Source: Massilia norwichensis (GTDB lineage: Bacteria > Pseudomonadota > Gammaproteobacteria > Burkholderiales > Burkholderiaceae_D). Taken from it: a stretch of 64,000 bases of DNA. Made by a program: the position numbers and the translations under genes. The DNA lies in contig NZ_JANUGX010000007.1 in the NCBI RefSeq assembly GCF_024753245.1, positions 120,573-184,572 of the forward strand, in the 5' to 3' direction. Shown here one piece after another: positions 33,201 to 41,444 of this stretch. The number at the start of each line of letters is the position of its first letter. Within the stretch, counting starts at the first letter, position 1. The notes under the pieces were generated by a model. That model was not told the origin of the DNA and ran no database searches. It saw only the letters and a program-made list of their open reading frames with translations.

Positions 33201-33344
33201 CGGGCCTATACGCAGGCCGAGATCCTGGCGCCGTTCAGCACCCCGCAAGCACTGGCGGCACGGCGCGACGCGCTGGCCGCCTACCAGGCGCGCTGCGCCA
33301 GCCATCCTGCCGAGTGCGCGGAGGACGGCCAGCACGCCGACTGA
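30249..33344 (+). CDS. Lipoprotein with WD40-like (PD40) propeller and amidohydrolase domain
   Basis: Very large (1031 residues) predicted lipoprotein: lipobox LSAC near residue 28. The N-terminal two thirds carry repeated SPDG blades of TolB/PD40 type (for example SPDGRRIVF, SPDGKRIAF, SPDGQSIAF), forming one or two beta-propellers. From about 640 an amidohydrolase barrel begins, with metal-ligand HxH in MPGLIETHIHP, later histidines in GTHPIEP and GTTHLSA, and the Asp in NGTDSPLVV. It is likely a periplasmic or surface hydrolase, substrate unknown. The ATG at 30249 follows GGAGGCAGCC. The transcript ends at the hairpin at 33391. Confidence 0.9.
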   Translation: MQHRNPGGLSTRKTLLAVAATAFLLSACQLQGGGRVDQLNDLRGPTQDYRVELREGTNMAASPSPDGRRIVFSAQGALWIIPAGGGTATRITDWHLEPTAPVWSPDGKRIAFQNYAPEGNYHIWTIDPDGRHAEELTTGPNDDREPAWTPDGSALVFSSDRSNDGQYKIWTVPAAGGPPQQVTTGPGAESNPVVSPDGATLAYVDGANVVTRALAGGTPAIVAPGTAPAWLPDGSGLVYQNADRQLVLRGTQVTSGEDIFPFPVRYLADGRFLYTADGHIRVRDAAGASPRDIGFRAELLLRRPDFSHRKDRQFDNFGQRQVQGISAPVLSPDGQSIAFVALNDVWVMRIGEAPRRLTNDRDRDISPQWTADGTAVYFSTERGNAGQLAVDQVDVATGARTRLAAIPGRSMALPKLSPTGDRIAYTTLSGQLEIWNRATGTFQVIAPAVGSQVSTPQWLPDGQRILLVDNERINNRFREGYNKLRVIDLATGQGRFYAVAPAPRQISERDEGAAVLSPDGTRVAFIMDSLLHVMSLNPDGSPAGPARQVTSEPADLPSWGGNDTLLYKSANRIRVVNANGGGARDVAVNLQWRQAAPSGTTLIRAGALWDGLAPTLRYDVDILVRQNRIAWVRPHQAGSEAQAERFIDASGLTVMPGLIETHIHPLTLYQGGQVGQWLPLMLSYGLTTGQSVGGPLHQSIELRESLESGNLIGPRLFVSPPLWEGNRLFYHFARTLRTPGVADIEIAKAKAMDADFLKSYVRAPIPIMSRIAQGALDLGVPSGTHPIEPGAATGIAGTTHLSATQRMGYSWSKSAARAITYQDAYDTYGKGNFHLIDTLFSAAALAGQDPGIVTDPRFILVPPNFVAGLQNATPPTAAQLSGIVNDATQQAKVVAAGGLVANGTDSPLVVPGIQLHLNLRAAGLVLGNYTALQTVTINAAKMALVDKDLGSVEPGKLADLIAVRGNPLSDLRAAAAVEVVMKNGRAYTQAEILAPFSTPQALAARRDALAAYQARCASHPAECAEDGQHAD

Positions 33345-33390
33345 TCCCTTGGTAGCCGGATCCCGGACGAGGCGCGGGACCCGGTTTTGC

Positions 33391-33419
33391 GCCCGTGGCC
33401 AATCGGCCGCGGGCTTTTT
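33391..33419 (+). terminator. Rho-independent terminator after the amidohydrolase
   Basis: A 10-bp stem GCCCGTGGCC/GGCCGCGGGC (one wobble) with loop AATC and five T. It lies 47 bp after the stop codon. Confidence 0.9.
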
Positions 33420-33571
33420 ATTTGACAGTAAATTGCAACTAACCGACAGATTGCGCAAAAAAACACAAACCCAGCCACCAAAACAGGCGGGCGCCAGCGC
33501 TATCGCAGTCCGCACCCATTTGAGGTACGCTAATGCCATTCGCGCAACAAGCACACAACAAGGAGAACAAC

Positions 33572-33895
33572 ATGAGCAAGCCCTATGAAACCGCGCAACC
33601 CGACCGGGCGGCCGTCGATGCCATGCGCGGCGTGGTGGCCGTCGATTTCGGCACCAACTGGTGCGGCTACTGCAAGGCCGCCGAGCACCTGATCGACGAG
33701 GCGCTGCAGGCCTACCCGCAGGTGGCGCACCTGAAAGCCGAGGATGGTCCGGGCCGGCCGCTGGGGCGCTCGTTCCGCGTCAAGCTGTGGCCGACCGTGG
33801 TGGTGATGAAGGATGGCCAGGAAGTCGCGCGCGTGGTGCGTCCGGCCGATGCGAAGGAGCTCAAGGACGCGCTGGCCCAGGCAGGCGCCGCATGA
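33572..33895 (+). CDS. Thioredoxin family protein, WCGYC active site
   Basis: Cytoplasmic thioredoxin-fold protein of 107 residues with the redox pair Cys31/Cys34 in NWCGYCKA and the cis-Pro loop in LWPTVVV. The WCGYC sequence differs from the WCGPC of classic thioredoxins and favours reductase-like or glutaredoxin-like behaviour. AAGGAGAACAAC precedes the ATG at 33572; an ATG 39 bp upstream lacks a ribosome site. It overlaps the MHS transporter by ATGA and heads a three-gene operon. Confidence 0.92.
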   Translation: MSKPYETAQPDRAAVDAMRGVVAVDFGTNWCGYCKAAEHLIDEALQAYPQVAHLKAEDGPGRPLGRSFRVKLWPTVVVMKDGQEVARVVRPADAKELKDALAQAGAA

Positions 33896-35181
33896 GCGCT
33901 GTCGAAGCGCCGACCCTGCGCGCGCCGGCGAACAAGCCGGCCACCGTGCTGTTCGCCAGCCTGATCGGCACCACCATCGAGTTCTTCGACTTCTATATCT
34001 ACGCCACCGCCGCGGTGCTGGTGTTCCCGAAGCTGTTCTTCCCGGCCGCCGATGCAGCCGCCGCCACGCTGCAGTCGCTGGCGACCTTCGCGATCGCGTT
34101 TTTCGCACGGCCGGTGGGCTCGGCCGTGTTCGGCCACTTCGGCGACCGCATCGGCCGCAAAGCGACCCTGGTCGCGGCGCTGCTGACGATGGGCCTGTCG
34201 ACGGTATTGATCGGCCTGCTGCCGACCTATGCCACGATCGGCACGCTGGCGCCGCTGCTGCTGGCGCTGTGCCGCTTCGGCCAGGGCCTGGGCCTGGGCG
34301 GCGAGTGGGGCGGGGCGGTGCTGCTCGCCACCGAGAACGCGCCGCCCGGCAAGCGCGCCTGGTACGGCATGTTCCCGCAACTCGGCGCGCCGCTGGGCTT
34401 CTTCCTGTCCGGTTCGACCTTCCTGGTGCTGTCGCAGACGCTGTCGGATGCCGACTTCTTCGCCTGGGGCTGGCGTGTGCCTTTCCTGGCCAGCGCGCTG
34501 CTGGTGATCGTCGGCCTCTACGTGCGCCTGAAGATCACCGAGACACCGGACTTCCAGAAGGTCCTGGAGCGCAACGAGCGCGTGCGCCTGCCGGTGGCGG
34601 CCGTGTTCAGGTCGCACCCGGGCGCGCTGGTGCTGGGCACCATGGCGGCGATGGCGACCTTCGTGATCTTCTACCTGATGACGGTGTTCGCCCTCAGCTG
34701 GGGCACGACGGCCCTGCATTACTCGCGACAGCAATTCCTGCTGCTGCAGCTGTTCGCGATCCTGTTCTTCGGGCTGACGATACCGATTGCCGCCGTGCTG
34801 GCCGACCGCCTGGACCGGCGCCGCGTGATGATCGGGGTGTCGCTGGCGATCGCCGTGTTCGGGCTGGTGTTCGGCCCCTTGTTCGGCTCCGGTTCGCTGG
34901 CCATGGTGACCGTGTTCATGGTGCTCGGCCAATGCCTGATCGGCATGACCTATGGGCCGCTGGGCACGCTGCTGTCGGAGATGTTCCCGCCCGAGGTGCG
35001 CTACACCGGTGCCTCGCTCACCTTCAACCTGGCCGGCATCCTGGGCGCCTCGCTGGCGCCGTATGTGGCAACCTGGCTGGCGACCAATTACGGCCTGGCG
35101 ACTGTCGGCTGGTACCTGAGCGCGGCGGCCGTGGTCAGCCTGGCGGCGCTGCTGCCGGTGAAAATGGCGAAGGAGAGATGA
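33892..35181 (+). CDS. MFS transporter, metabolite:H+ symporter (MHS) family
   Basis: Twelve-helix proton symporter of 429 residues. The first helix carries the MHS signature TTIEFFDFYIYATAA, the loop 2-3 motif reads GDRIGRKATL, and GLGGEWGGAVLLATE is the family's helix-5 region. Substrates in this family are organic acids, betaines or aromatic acids; none can be chosen here. The start overlaps the thioredoxin stop, and its own TGA overlaps the GFA start, so the three are probably translated together. Confidence 0.93.
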   Translation: MSAVEAPTLRAPANKPATVLFASLIGTTIEFFDFYIYATAAVLVFPKLFFPAADAAAATLQSLATFAIAFFARPVGSAVFGHFGDRIGRKATLVAALLTMGLSTVLIGLLPTYATIGTLAPLLLALCRFGQGLGLGGEWGGAVLLATENAPPGKRAWYGMFPQLGAPLGFFLSGSTFLVLSQTLSDADFFAWGWRVPFLASALLVIVGLYVRLKITETPDFQKVLERNERVRLPVAAVFRSHPGALVLGTMAAMATFVIFYLMTVFALSWGTTALHYSRQQFLLLQLFAILFFGLTIPIAAVLADRLDRRRVMIGVSLAIAVFGLVFGPLFGSGSLAMVTVFMVLGQCLIGMTYGPLGTLLSEMFPPEVRYTGASLTFNLAGILGASLAPYVATWLATNYGLATVGWYLSAAAVVSLAALLPVKMAKER

Positions 35182-35597
35182 TGACCCTGACGGGCGGCTG
35201 CACCTGCGGTGCCGTGCGCTACGAAACCGATGCGGCGCCTTTTCACCGCACGCTCTGCCATTGCGTGGACTGCCGCCGCGCGGCCGGGGCGCCGGCGGTA
35301 GCCTGGTTTTCGGTGCCTGCGGACGCGCTGCGCTGGGTGCGCGGCACGCCTGGGCTGCGCCGTTCCAGTCCGCAGGTCGAACGCAGCTTCTGCGCGGCCT
35401 GCGGCACGCCGCTCGGCTACCGCAACGATGCCTGGCCCGCGGAAATCGACGTGACGACCTGCAGTCTGGACGATCCCGAGGCGGCGGCGCCGCGCGACCA
35501 CACTTTCGCGTTCCAGCGCGTCAGCTGGATGCGGGTCGACGACGGCATGCCGGTCTATCCGCGCAGCCGCGGAGAAGGCATGCCCGGGCCAGTTTAG
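35181..35597 (+). CDS. GFA family (glutathione-dependent formaldehyde-activating-like) protein
   Basis: Zinc protein of 138 residues with the GFA (Mss4-like) fold. Zinc-binding cysteines are at 7 and 9 (CTCG), 26, 28 and 31 (CHCVDC) and 71 and 74 (CAACG). Only a few members act on S-hydroxymethyl-glutathione, so the reaction is uncertain. The second ATG of ATGATG (35181) is chosen because AGGAGA would be too close to the first. It overlaps the transporter by one base. Its stop shares TTAG with the convergent DUF481 gene. Confidence 0.9.
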   Translation: MTLTGGCTCGAVRYETDAAPFHRTLCHCVDCRRAAGAPAVAWFSVPADALRWVRGTPGLRRSSPQVERSFCAACGTPLGYRNDAWPAEIDVTTCSLDDPEAAAPRDHTFAFQRVSWMRVDDGMPVYPRSRGEGMPGPV

Positions 35598-36400
35598 AAG
35601 GAGTAGACCAGGGTCAGCGAGGTCTGGGTGTCGGTGTTCTTCTTGTCTTCCGGCACCTTGCTGTCGCTGCGTGCGCTGAAGGCCGCCTTCATCTGCATGG
35701 TGTCGTTGATCTTGGTGGAGAGCGCGGTTTCTGCCACCGTGTGCACGTTCGAGGTGCCGCGTTCGACGCTGACCGTCTGGCTGAAGGCCGCCGACGGGCT
35801 GACCCGCCAGCGCAACTGGGCCGCGCCGTGCACCGTCATGCCCGATTCCTGCTCGCCCGAGGCGCTCTCGCCATGGAAGTAACCCGGGCCGACCTCGACG
35901 TCGACGGTCTTGTCGTCGCGCTTGAGCAGCTGGGTGCCGTAACCGACCGCCAGGGTCGAGTAGCGGGTGTAGGCGCCGAATTTGTCGTTCACGTGGGAGC
36001 CAAGCACGAAGGCGCGGTTGCCGTCCTGGAGCAGCTTGAAGGCCGCCTTGGCGGACAGCTGGAAGCGCTCGGCCGAGCGGGTGCGGGTACGGCTGCCGTC
36101 CTCATTCACCGCTTCGTCTTCCTTGAAGAAGCCGCTGAAGATGTACTCGTTGCTCCAGTTGTTCATTTCATGACGGGCGTCGATCTTGCCCGTCACCGAG
36201 GTGCCGGTGGTGTTGCCGGACGTCGAAATCGCGCCGAGTTCGGCGGAGGTGTACCAGTTGCTGCCGTCCGGGATGGTCGTGGACGGCGCTTGCGTGAAAT
36301 ACGTGGACGACGGCGAGGCACTGTCGAAGTCGTCGGGCGCGGCGATGGCCGTGCCGGTCGCGCCAGCGAAGGCCAGCGCCCAGATGATCGGAAATTTCAT
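35594..36400 (-). CDS. DUF481 family outer-membrane protein (YdiY-like)
   Basis: Predicted outer-membrane beta-barrel of 268 residues. A signal peptide (MKFPIIWALAFAGATGTA then AIAA) leads to a mature protein beginning DDFDSASP. The body alternates polar and hydrophobic residues in barrel fashion and ends with SLTLVYSF, a typical aromatic C-terminus. The family includes the salt-induced YdiY. An in-frame ATG six bases upstream (36406) is an alternative start; GGGATG precedes 36400. It diverges from the NarL-type regulator across about 200 bp holding three GCAATTG copies. Confidence 0.87.
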   Translation of the reverse strand: MKFPIIWALAFAGATGTAIAAPDDFDSASPSSTYFTQAPSTTIPDGSNWYTSAELGAISTSGNTTGTSVTGKIDARHEMNNWSNEYIFSGFFKEDEAVNEDGSRTRTRSAERFQLSAKAAFKLLQDGNRAFVLGSHVNDKFGAYTRYSTLAVGYGTQLLKRDDKTVDVEVGPGYFHGESASGEQESGMTVHGAAQLRWRVSPSAAFSQTVSVERGTSNVHTVAETALSTKINDTMQMKAAFSARSDSKVPEDKKNTDTQTSLTLVYSF

Positions 36401-36492
36401 GAGCATCCCGTGGTTCAATGGATGGCCGGACATTGTAAACGAAAGAGCGAGGACAAACGCATCAGTTGCGGCTTTTTGATGCGTAAATGCAG

Positions 36493-36541
36493 GCAATTGA
36501 TAATGCAATTGTTAAGACTCGTTGCATTGGGTTTGCAATTG
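36493..36541. promoter_or_regulatory. Three GCAATTG sites between DUF481 and the NarL-type regulator
   Basis: GCAATTG occurs at 36493-36499, 36505-36511 and 36535-36541, that is 12 and 30 bp apart. The last copy extends to the perfect palindrome TGCAATTGCA. The cluster lies in a divergent promoter region and could bind a regulator acting on both genes. The same heptamer appears once ahead of the glycosyltransferase (44352). Confidence 0.4.
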
Positions 36542-36607
36542 CATGTGGGAAACGCCTAAAATACCGCTTTCTCCAACACATTGGTACGAAAGTATAAGGA
36601 AGGCACC

Positions 36608-37243
36608 GTGATCAGGCTAGTCATTGCCGACGACCATGAACTGATTCGCGAAGGGGTCAAGAAGATCGTGCGCCATTGCGCCGACCTGAAAGTGGTGGGC
36701 GAAGCGGCCGACCTGAAACAACTCATCCCGCTGATCGCCCAGGTGCGGCCCGATCTCGTGGTGCTGGACGTGACCCTGCCGGACGCCGACGGCCTCGAGG
36801 GGCTGGCTACGCTGCTCCGCCACTTCCCCGGTTTGCGTGTCGTCATGCTGAGCATGCACCCGGAAGAGCGCTATGCGGTCGAGGCTTTACGCGCGGGTGC
36901 GCTTGGCTATGTTTCGAAAGGCGCGGCCACTGCCGAACTGGTGGAGGCCGTGCGCAAGGCCGGCCAGGGCACGCCCTGGGTCGGGCCACGCGTTGCCGAA
37001 CTGCTGGCGCGCGAAGCGGTCGCCCCGGCGCCACCGCCGCCGCCGCACCACCTGTTGACCGCACGCGAGGGCGAGATCGTGGCCCTCATCGGCGCCGGCC
37101 TGCAAATCAAGCAGGTTGCCGCCCAACTGGGGATCAGCGTCAGCTCGGTCAACACCTACCGCAACCGCATCTTCCGCAAGATGGGGCTGTCCTCGAACGC
37201 AGCCTTGATCCGCTACGCGCTGCAGCATGGTCTGGCAGGGTGA
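36608..37243 (+). CDS. NarL/LuxR-type response regulator
   Basis: Response regulator of 211 residues: receiver with acidic pair in IADDHELIREG, phospho-acceptor Asp54 in VVLDVTLP, and switch Lys in GYVSKGAA. A proline-rich linker (PAPPPPPHH) leads to a LuxR-type HTH, LTAREGEIVALI and then GISVSSVNTYRNRIF. The GTG at 36608, preceded by AAGGAAGG, gives a protein starting directly at the receiver. No partner kinase is adjacent. The next gene downstream, 294 bp away, also begins with a receiver domain, so the two may share signalling input. Confidence 0.93.
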   Translation: MIRLVIADDHELIREGVKKIVRHCADLKVVGEAADLKQLIPLIAQVRPDLVVLDVTLPDADGLEGLATLLRHFPGLRVVMLSMHPEERYAVEALRAGALGYVSKGAATAELVEAVRKAGQGTPWVGPRVAELLAREAVAPAPPPPPHHLLTAREGEIVALIGAGLQIKQVAAQLGISVSSVNTYRNRIFRKMGLSSNAALIRYALQHGLAG

Positions 37244-37536
37244 TCTTTCGTTGCCGAGGAGCAACAATGTGAACGAGGGTCTGTCATTAAATCTACGACA
37301 GCATGCGTTCTTTATGCGACATCCATAACCCAAGTGGCGCTCGTTTTTCCCTATGAGAGTACGGGCGCGGCCTGGTGCCGGGCCGATGCATGGGCGTACC
37401 GGTAAATACAACTGCCGACAAACGCCTCTCCCGTCCGCTCACTTCACAATGTTATAAGTTACCCATCTTGCCTAACTAAATTGCAAGCATTCTGGCAGTC
37501 AACACGCATAAGATGATAACGAAGCGAGAGAGAGAC
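37244..37536. other. Intergenic region before the REC-EAL gene
   Basis: About 290 bp with no plausible gene. Only a short dyad GTTGC...GCAAC right after the regulator and CTTGC (37467-37471) facing GCAAG (37483-37487) close to the next gene are visible. It presumably holds that gene's promoter. Confidence 0.4.
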
Positions 37537-40143
37537 ATGGCCGGGGAAACGGTGGACATCCTGGTCGTGGAAGACAGCCCTACCCAGGCACAGCACCTGG
37601 CGCGTCTGCTGGCAAGCGAGCCTGGCTGGAAAGTGCGGATCGCCGGCGACGGCTCGAGCGCGCTGGCGGAAGTCGCGCGGCGCCGCCCGCAGCTGATCGT
37701 CAGCGATGTCGCGATGCCGGGAATGGACGGCTTCACCCTGTGCCGCACCCTGAAGGACGACCCGGTGTACGCCAACCTCCCGGTGGTCCTGCTGACCAGC
37801 CTGGCCAGTTTGAAGGACATCGTGCAGGCGCTGGAATCGGGCGCCGACAGTTTCGTGCGCAAACCCTACGACGGCCAGCAGCTGCGCGAGCGCCTGCGCC
37901 GCATCCTGCAGGACTGCGCGCTGGGCGCGCCCGACCGGCCGCTCGAATTCATGGCGACCGAACGGCACCAGATCTACCAGCTGCTGGTCGCCACGCATGC
38001 CCAGACGCTGCGCATGAACACCGAACTGGCCGAGCAGCGCGGCGTACTGGAACGCTCTTTCCGCTCGCTGGCCATCCTGCACGGCATGGCGGCGGCGCTC
38101 AACGAGGCGGTCGGCGAACGGGCCGTGGCCGAGGCGGCGCTGTCGCACCTGCTGGCCATGCCCGGCCTGGCCGGCGCAGCGGTGAGCGCGCTGCGGCCGG
38201 ACGGCAAGCTGCGGCCGCTGGCGACGCGCGGGATCCAGCTCGACGGCGCCAGGGGCCCGATCCCGATCCGCATCCGCCTGGTGGCCCAGCAGCGCGAAGT
38301 CGGCATGCTCGAGCTGCTGCCGGCCAAGGGTGGCTTGGGCGAAGCCGAGCGTTCGCTGCTCGACAGCGCCGCCACCCAGCTTGGCTCGGCGCTGGAGCGT
38401 GCGCGCCTGTACGCCTGCATGGAGGCGCTGGTGGTCGAACGCACCGATGCGCTGCGCTCGGAACGCAACCGCCTGTCGGCCGTGGTCGACACCGCCGGCG
38501 CCCTGGTACTGCTGGCGGCGCCCAGCGGCCACATCGTGATGTTCAACCGTGCCTGCGAAGAAGCGCTGGGCTGGAAAGCAGGCGAGGCGATCGGCCAGCC
38601 CTGCTGGGAAGTGGTGCGGCGCGTCGACGACGAACTGGCGGTGCGGCGCCTGTTCCAGAACCTGGAGAGCATGTCGCAGAGCGCGCGTGTGCAGGGCGAA
38701 TGGCACACCCGGGACGGCGCCACCCGCTCGATCCTCTGGACCACGACCCTGCTGCGGCGCGACGACGGCAGCATCGAATACGTGCTCGGCACCGGCATCG
38801 ACGCCACCGAGCTGCGCGGCGCCGAGGAACGCCTGCGCTACGTCAGCAATTTCGACACCCTGACCGGCCTGCCGAACCGCGTGCTGCTGCGCGAGCACCT
38901 GGCCCAGATGAAGCCGCAGGCGCAGGGGGCGGGGCAGGTGCTCGGCTTCATCCTGCTCAGCCTGGGCCGCATGCCGCTGATCCGCGAGGCGCTGGGGCCG
39001 GCGGCCGAGCAGGCGCTGCTGCAGGAAGCGGCGGCGCGGCTGCGCGCGGTGGCTGGCGTGGATGCGGTGGGCCGCTTCTCTGACGGCAGCTTCGCCATCG
39101 TCGCGCGGCGCGCGCTGGCCGAAGACCTGGCCGGGGCGGCGCGCCGGCTGCTGGCCGCCGTTGGCCAGTCCTACCTCTGGGATGCCGAAGAGCTGCATCT
39201 CGATCCCGCGGTGGGCATCGCCGTGTTCCCCAACGACGGCCTGAAATACGAAGTGCTGGTGCGCGGCGCGGAAGCGGCGCTGCGCCAGGCCCAGGAAAGC
39301 CCGGGTCAGCGTTATGCCTTCTACCGTCCTGAATTCAACCAGGGCGCCAACGACCGCTTCAAGCTGGAGAGCGCCCTGCGCCGCGCCATCGAGCGCGAAG
39401 AACTGGTGCTGTTCTTCCAGCCGCAGCTTGACCTGGCCAGCGGCGCGATCGTCGGTGCCGAAGCGCTGCTGCGCTGGCGTCATCCCGAGCGTGGGCTGGT
39501 CCCGCCCGGCGTCTTCATTCCGCTGGCCGAGGAAACCGGCCTGATCCTGCCGATCGGCGACTGGGCGCTGCGCGCCGCCTGCAGCCAGCAGCGCCGCTGG
39601 CGCGATGCCGGGCTGCCGCTGGTGCCGGTGTCGGTGAATCTGTCGGCGCACCAGTTCGACGACGCCATCGTCGGCACCGTCGCCCGCGTGCTCGACGAAT
39701 GCGGCATCGAGCCGGAGCTGCTGGAACTGGAGCTGACCGAGACCGCCTCGATGGCGGACGCCGACAAGAGCGTGGCGCTGCTGGCCCAGCTCAAGAGCAT
39801 GGGCGTGCGGCTGGCGATCGACGACTTCGGTACCGGCTTCTCGAACCTGAATTACCTGAAGCGCTTCCCGGTCGACAAACTCAAGCTCGACCAGTCCTTC
39901 GTCGCGGACATCATGGACAGCGGCGACGATCTCGCGATCTCGCGCGCGGTGATCGCCATGGCGCACAGCCTGCGTCTGACGGTGGTGGCGGAAGGGGTGG
40001 AAACGGCCGAGCAGCTGGCGCTGCTGGCCGAGCATGGCTGCGACATGATGCAGGGTTACTACTTCAGCAGGCCGGTGCCGGCCGAGGACTTTGGACGCAT
40101 GCTGCGCGAAGGCTTCAGCCTCGCGCAGCATGAACCGGCTTAG
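37537..40143 (+). CDS. REC-GAF/PAS-degenerate GGDEF-EAL response regulator
   Basis: Cytoplasmic c-di-GMP signalling protein of 868 residues. The receiver (about 5-125) has phospho-acceptor Asp57 in LIVSDVAMP. A coiled, GAF-like region (about 165-300) and a PAS domain (about 315-430) follow. The GGDEF domain (about 440-600) is degenerate: the active-site loop reads SDGSF at 515-519. The EAL domain (about 615-865) is intact with EAL at 642, DDFGTGFSNL and EGVET. It is therefore probably a phosphodiesterase switched by phosphorylation. The ATG at 37537 follows GCGAGAGAGAGAC; an ATG 24 bp upstream is possible. Confidence 0.9.
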   Translation: MAGETVDILVVEDSPTQAQHLARLLASEPGWKVRIAGDGSSALAEVARRRPQLIVSDVAMPGMDGFTLCRTLKDDPVYANLPVVLLTSLASLKDIVQALESGADSFVRKPYDGQQLRERLRRILQDCALGAPDRPLEFMATERHQIYQLLVATHAQTLRMNTELAEQRGVLERSFRSLAILHGMAAALNEAVGERAVAEAALSHLLAMPGLAGAAVSALRPDGKLRPLATRGIQLDGARGPIPIRIRLVAQQREVGMLELLPAKGGLGEAERSLLDSAATQLGSALERARLYACMEALVVERTDALRSERNRLSAVVDTAGALVLLAAPSGHIVMFNRACEEALGWKAGEAIGQPCWEVVRRVDDELAVRRLFQNLESMSQSARVQGEWHTRDGATRSILWTTTLLRRDDGSIEYVLGTGIDATELRGAEERLRYVSNFDTLTGLPNRVLLREHLAQMKPQAQGAGQVLGFILLSLGRMPLIREALGPAAEQALLQEAAARLRAVAGVDAVGRFSDGSFAIVARRALAEDLAGAARRLLAAVGQSYLWDAEELHLDPAVGIAVFPNDGLKYEVLVRGAEAALRQAQESPGQRYAFYRPEFNQGANDRFKLESALRRAIEREELVLFFQPQLDLASGAIVGAEALLRWRHPERGLVPPGVFIPLAEETGLILPIGDWALRAACSQQRRWRDAGLPLVPVSVNLSAHQFDDAIVGTVARVLDECGIEPELLELELTETASMADADKSVALLAQLKSMGVRLAIDDFGTGFSNLNYLKRFPVDKLKLDQSFVADIMDSGDDLAISRAVIAMAHSLRLTVVAEGVETAEQLALLAEHGCDMMQGYYFSRPVPAEDFGRMLREGFSLAQHEPA

Positions 40144-40151
40144 TTACCGGT

Positions 40152-41444
40152 TCAGGTCCCGATATAGGCGATTTTAAAAGCGAACAGCGCCGCGATCACC
40201 CACACCACCGGCGCCACGTCGCGTGCGCGGCCGGTGGTCAGTTTCAGCACCGCGTAGGTGATGAAGCCGAACGCGATACCCTCGGCGATCGAGTAGGTGA
40301 AGGGAATCGTCAGCGCGGTGATGGCGGCGGGGATCGCTTCGGTGGTGTCGCCCCATTCGATGTCGCCGAGGTCGCGCAGCATCAGGCAGGCCACGAACAG
40401 CAGCGCCGGCGCGGTCGCGTACGGCGGCACCACACCGGCCAGCGGCGCGATGAACAGGCAGGCCAGGAACAGTACCGCCACGGTCAGCGCCGTCAGGCCG
40501 GTACGGCCGCCGGCCTGCACCCCGGACGCCGATTCCAGATAGGCGGTGGTGCTCGAGGTGCCGAGCGTGGCGCCGGCGACGATCGCCGCGCTGTCGGCCA
40601 GCAGCGCCTTGTTGAGGCGCTCCATCTTCCCTTCGACCAGCAGGCCGGCGCGGCTGGCCACGCCCATCAGGGTGCCGGTGGCGTCGAACAGCTCGACCAG
40701 GAAGAACACCAGGATCACGTTCAGGATGCCGACGCCCAGCGCCGCTTTCACGTCCAGCTGCATGAAGGTCGGGGCCAGCGAGGGCGGAGCGGAGACCACG
40801 TTGTGGAACTCGTTCCCGCCGAAGAAGAAGCTGAGCACCGTCACCGCGATGATGCCGATCAGGATCGCGCCGCGCACGCGCAGGCGGTCCAGGGTCACGA
40901 TCAGCAGGAAGCCGACCATGGCCATGATGGCGCCGGCCTGGTGCAGGTCGCCGACCTTGACCAGGGTCGGCTCGCTGGCCACCACGATGCCGGCGTTCTT
41001 CAAGGCGATCAGGGCCAGGAACATACCCAGGCCGACCGTGATCGCCACCCGCAGCGAGCGCGGAATGCCGTTCACGATCATCGCGCGCAGGCCGAAAACC
41101 GACACCAGGATGAACAGGCAGCCGGAGACGAACACCGCGCCCAGCGCCGCCTGCCAGGGCACCTTCATGCCCAGCACGACAGCGTAGGCGAAGTAGGCGT
41201 TCAGGCCCATCCCGGGCGCCATCGCGATCGGGTAGTTGGCGTACAGGCCCATCACGGCGCTGCCGAGCGCCGCAACCAGGCAGGTGGCCACGAACACGGC
41301 CTCTTTGGGCATGCCGGCATCGCCGAGGATGGAAGGGTTGACGAAGATGATGTAAGCCATCGTCAGGAAGGTCGTCAGGCCGGCCACCATTTCGGTGCGG
41401 ACGTCGGTGCCGCTCTGCCGGAGTTGGAAAAGTCGTTCAAGCAT
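40152..41444 (-). CDS. NCS2 family purine permease (AzgA/GhxP-like)
   Basis: Inner-membrane proton symporter of 430 residues, probably for guanine, hypoxanthine or adenine. Signature segments are TFLTMAYIIFVNPSIL at the N-terminus, APGMGLNAYFAYAVV in the first core repeat, GTSSTTAYLESASG in the second, and EGIAFGFITY near the end. These place it in the AzgA-like branch, not the uracil/xanthine branch. It converges on the REC-EAL gene with an 8-bp gap and diverges from the sugar kinase. No ribosome site stands out. Confidence 0.93.
   Translation of the reverse strand: MLERLFQLRQSGTDVRTEMVAGLTTFLTMAYIIFVNPSILGDAGMPKEAVFVATCLVAALGSAVMGLYANYPIAMAPGMGLNAYFAYAVVLGMKVPWQAALGAVFVSGCLFILVSVFGLRAMIVNGIPRSLRVAITVGLGMFLALIALKNAGIVVASEPTLVKVGDLHQAGAIMAMVGFLLIVTLDRLRVRGAILIGIIAVTVLSFFFGGNEFHNVVSAPPSLAPTFMQLDVKAALGVGILNVILVFFLVELFDATGTLMGVASRAGLLVEGKMERLNKALLADSAAIVAGATLGTSSTTAYLESASGVQAGGRTGLTALTVAVLFLACLFIAPLAGVVPPYATAPALLFVACLMLRDLGDIEWGDTTEAIPAAITALTIPFTYSIAEGIAFGFITYAVLKLTTGRARDVAPVVWVIAALFAFKIAYIGT

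Noticed and set aside
37459..40131. 890-codon minus-strand frame
   Set aside because: Antisense shadow of the REC-EAL gene; Gln/His/Arg-rich with no recognisable fold or ribosome site.
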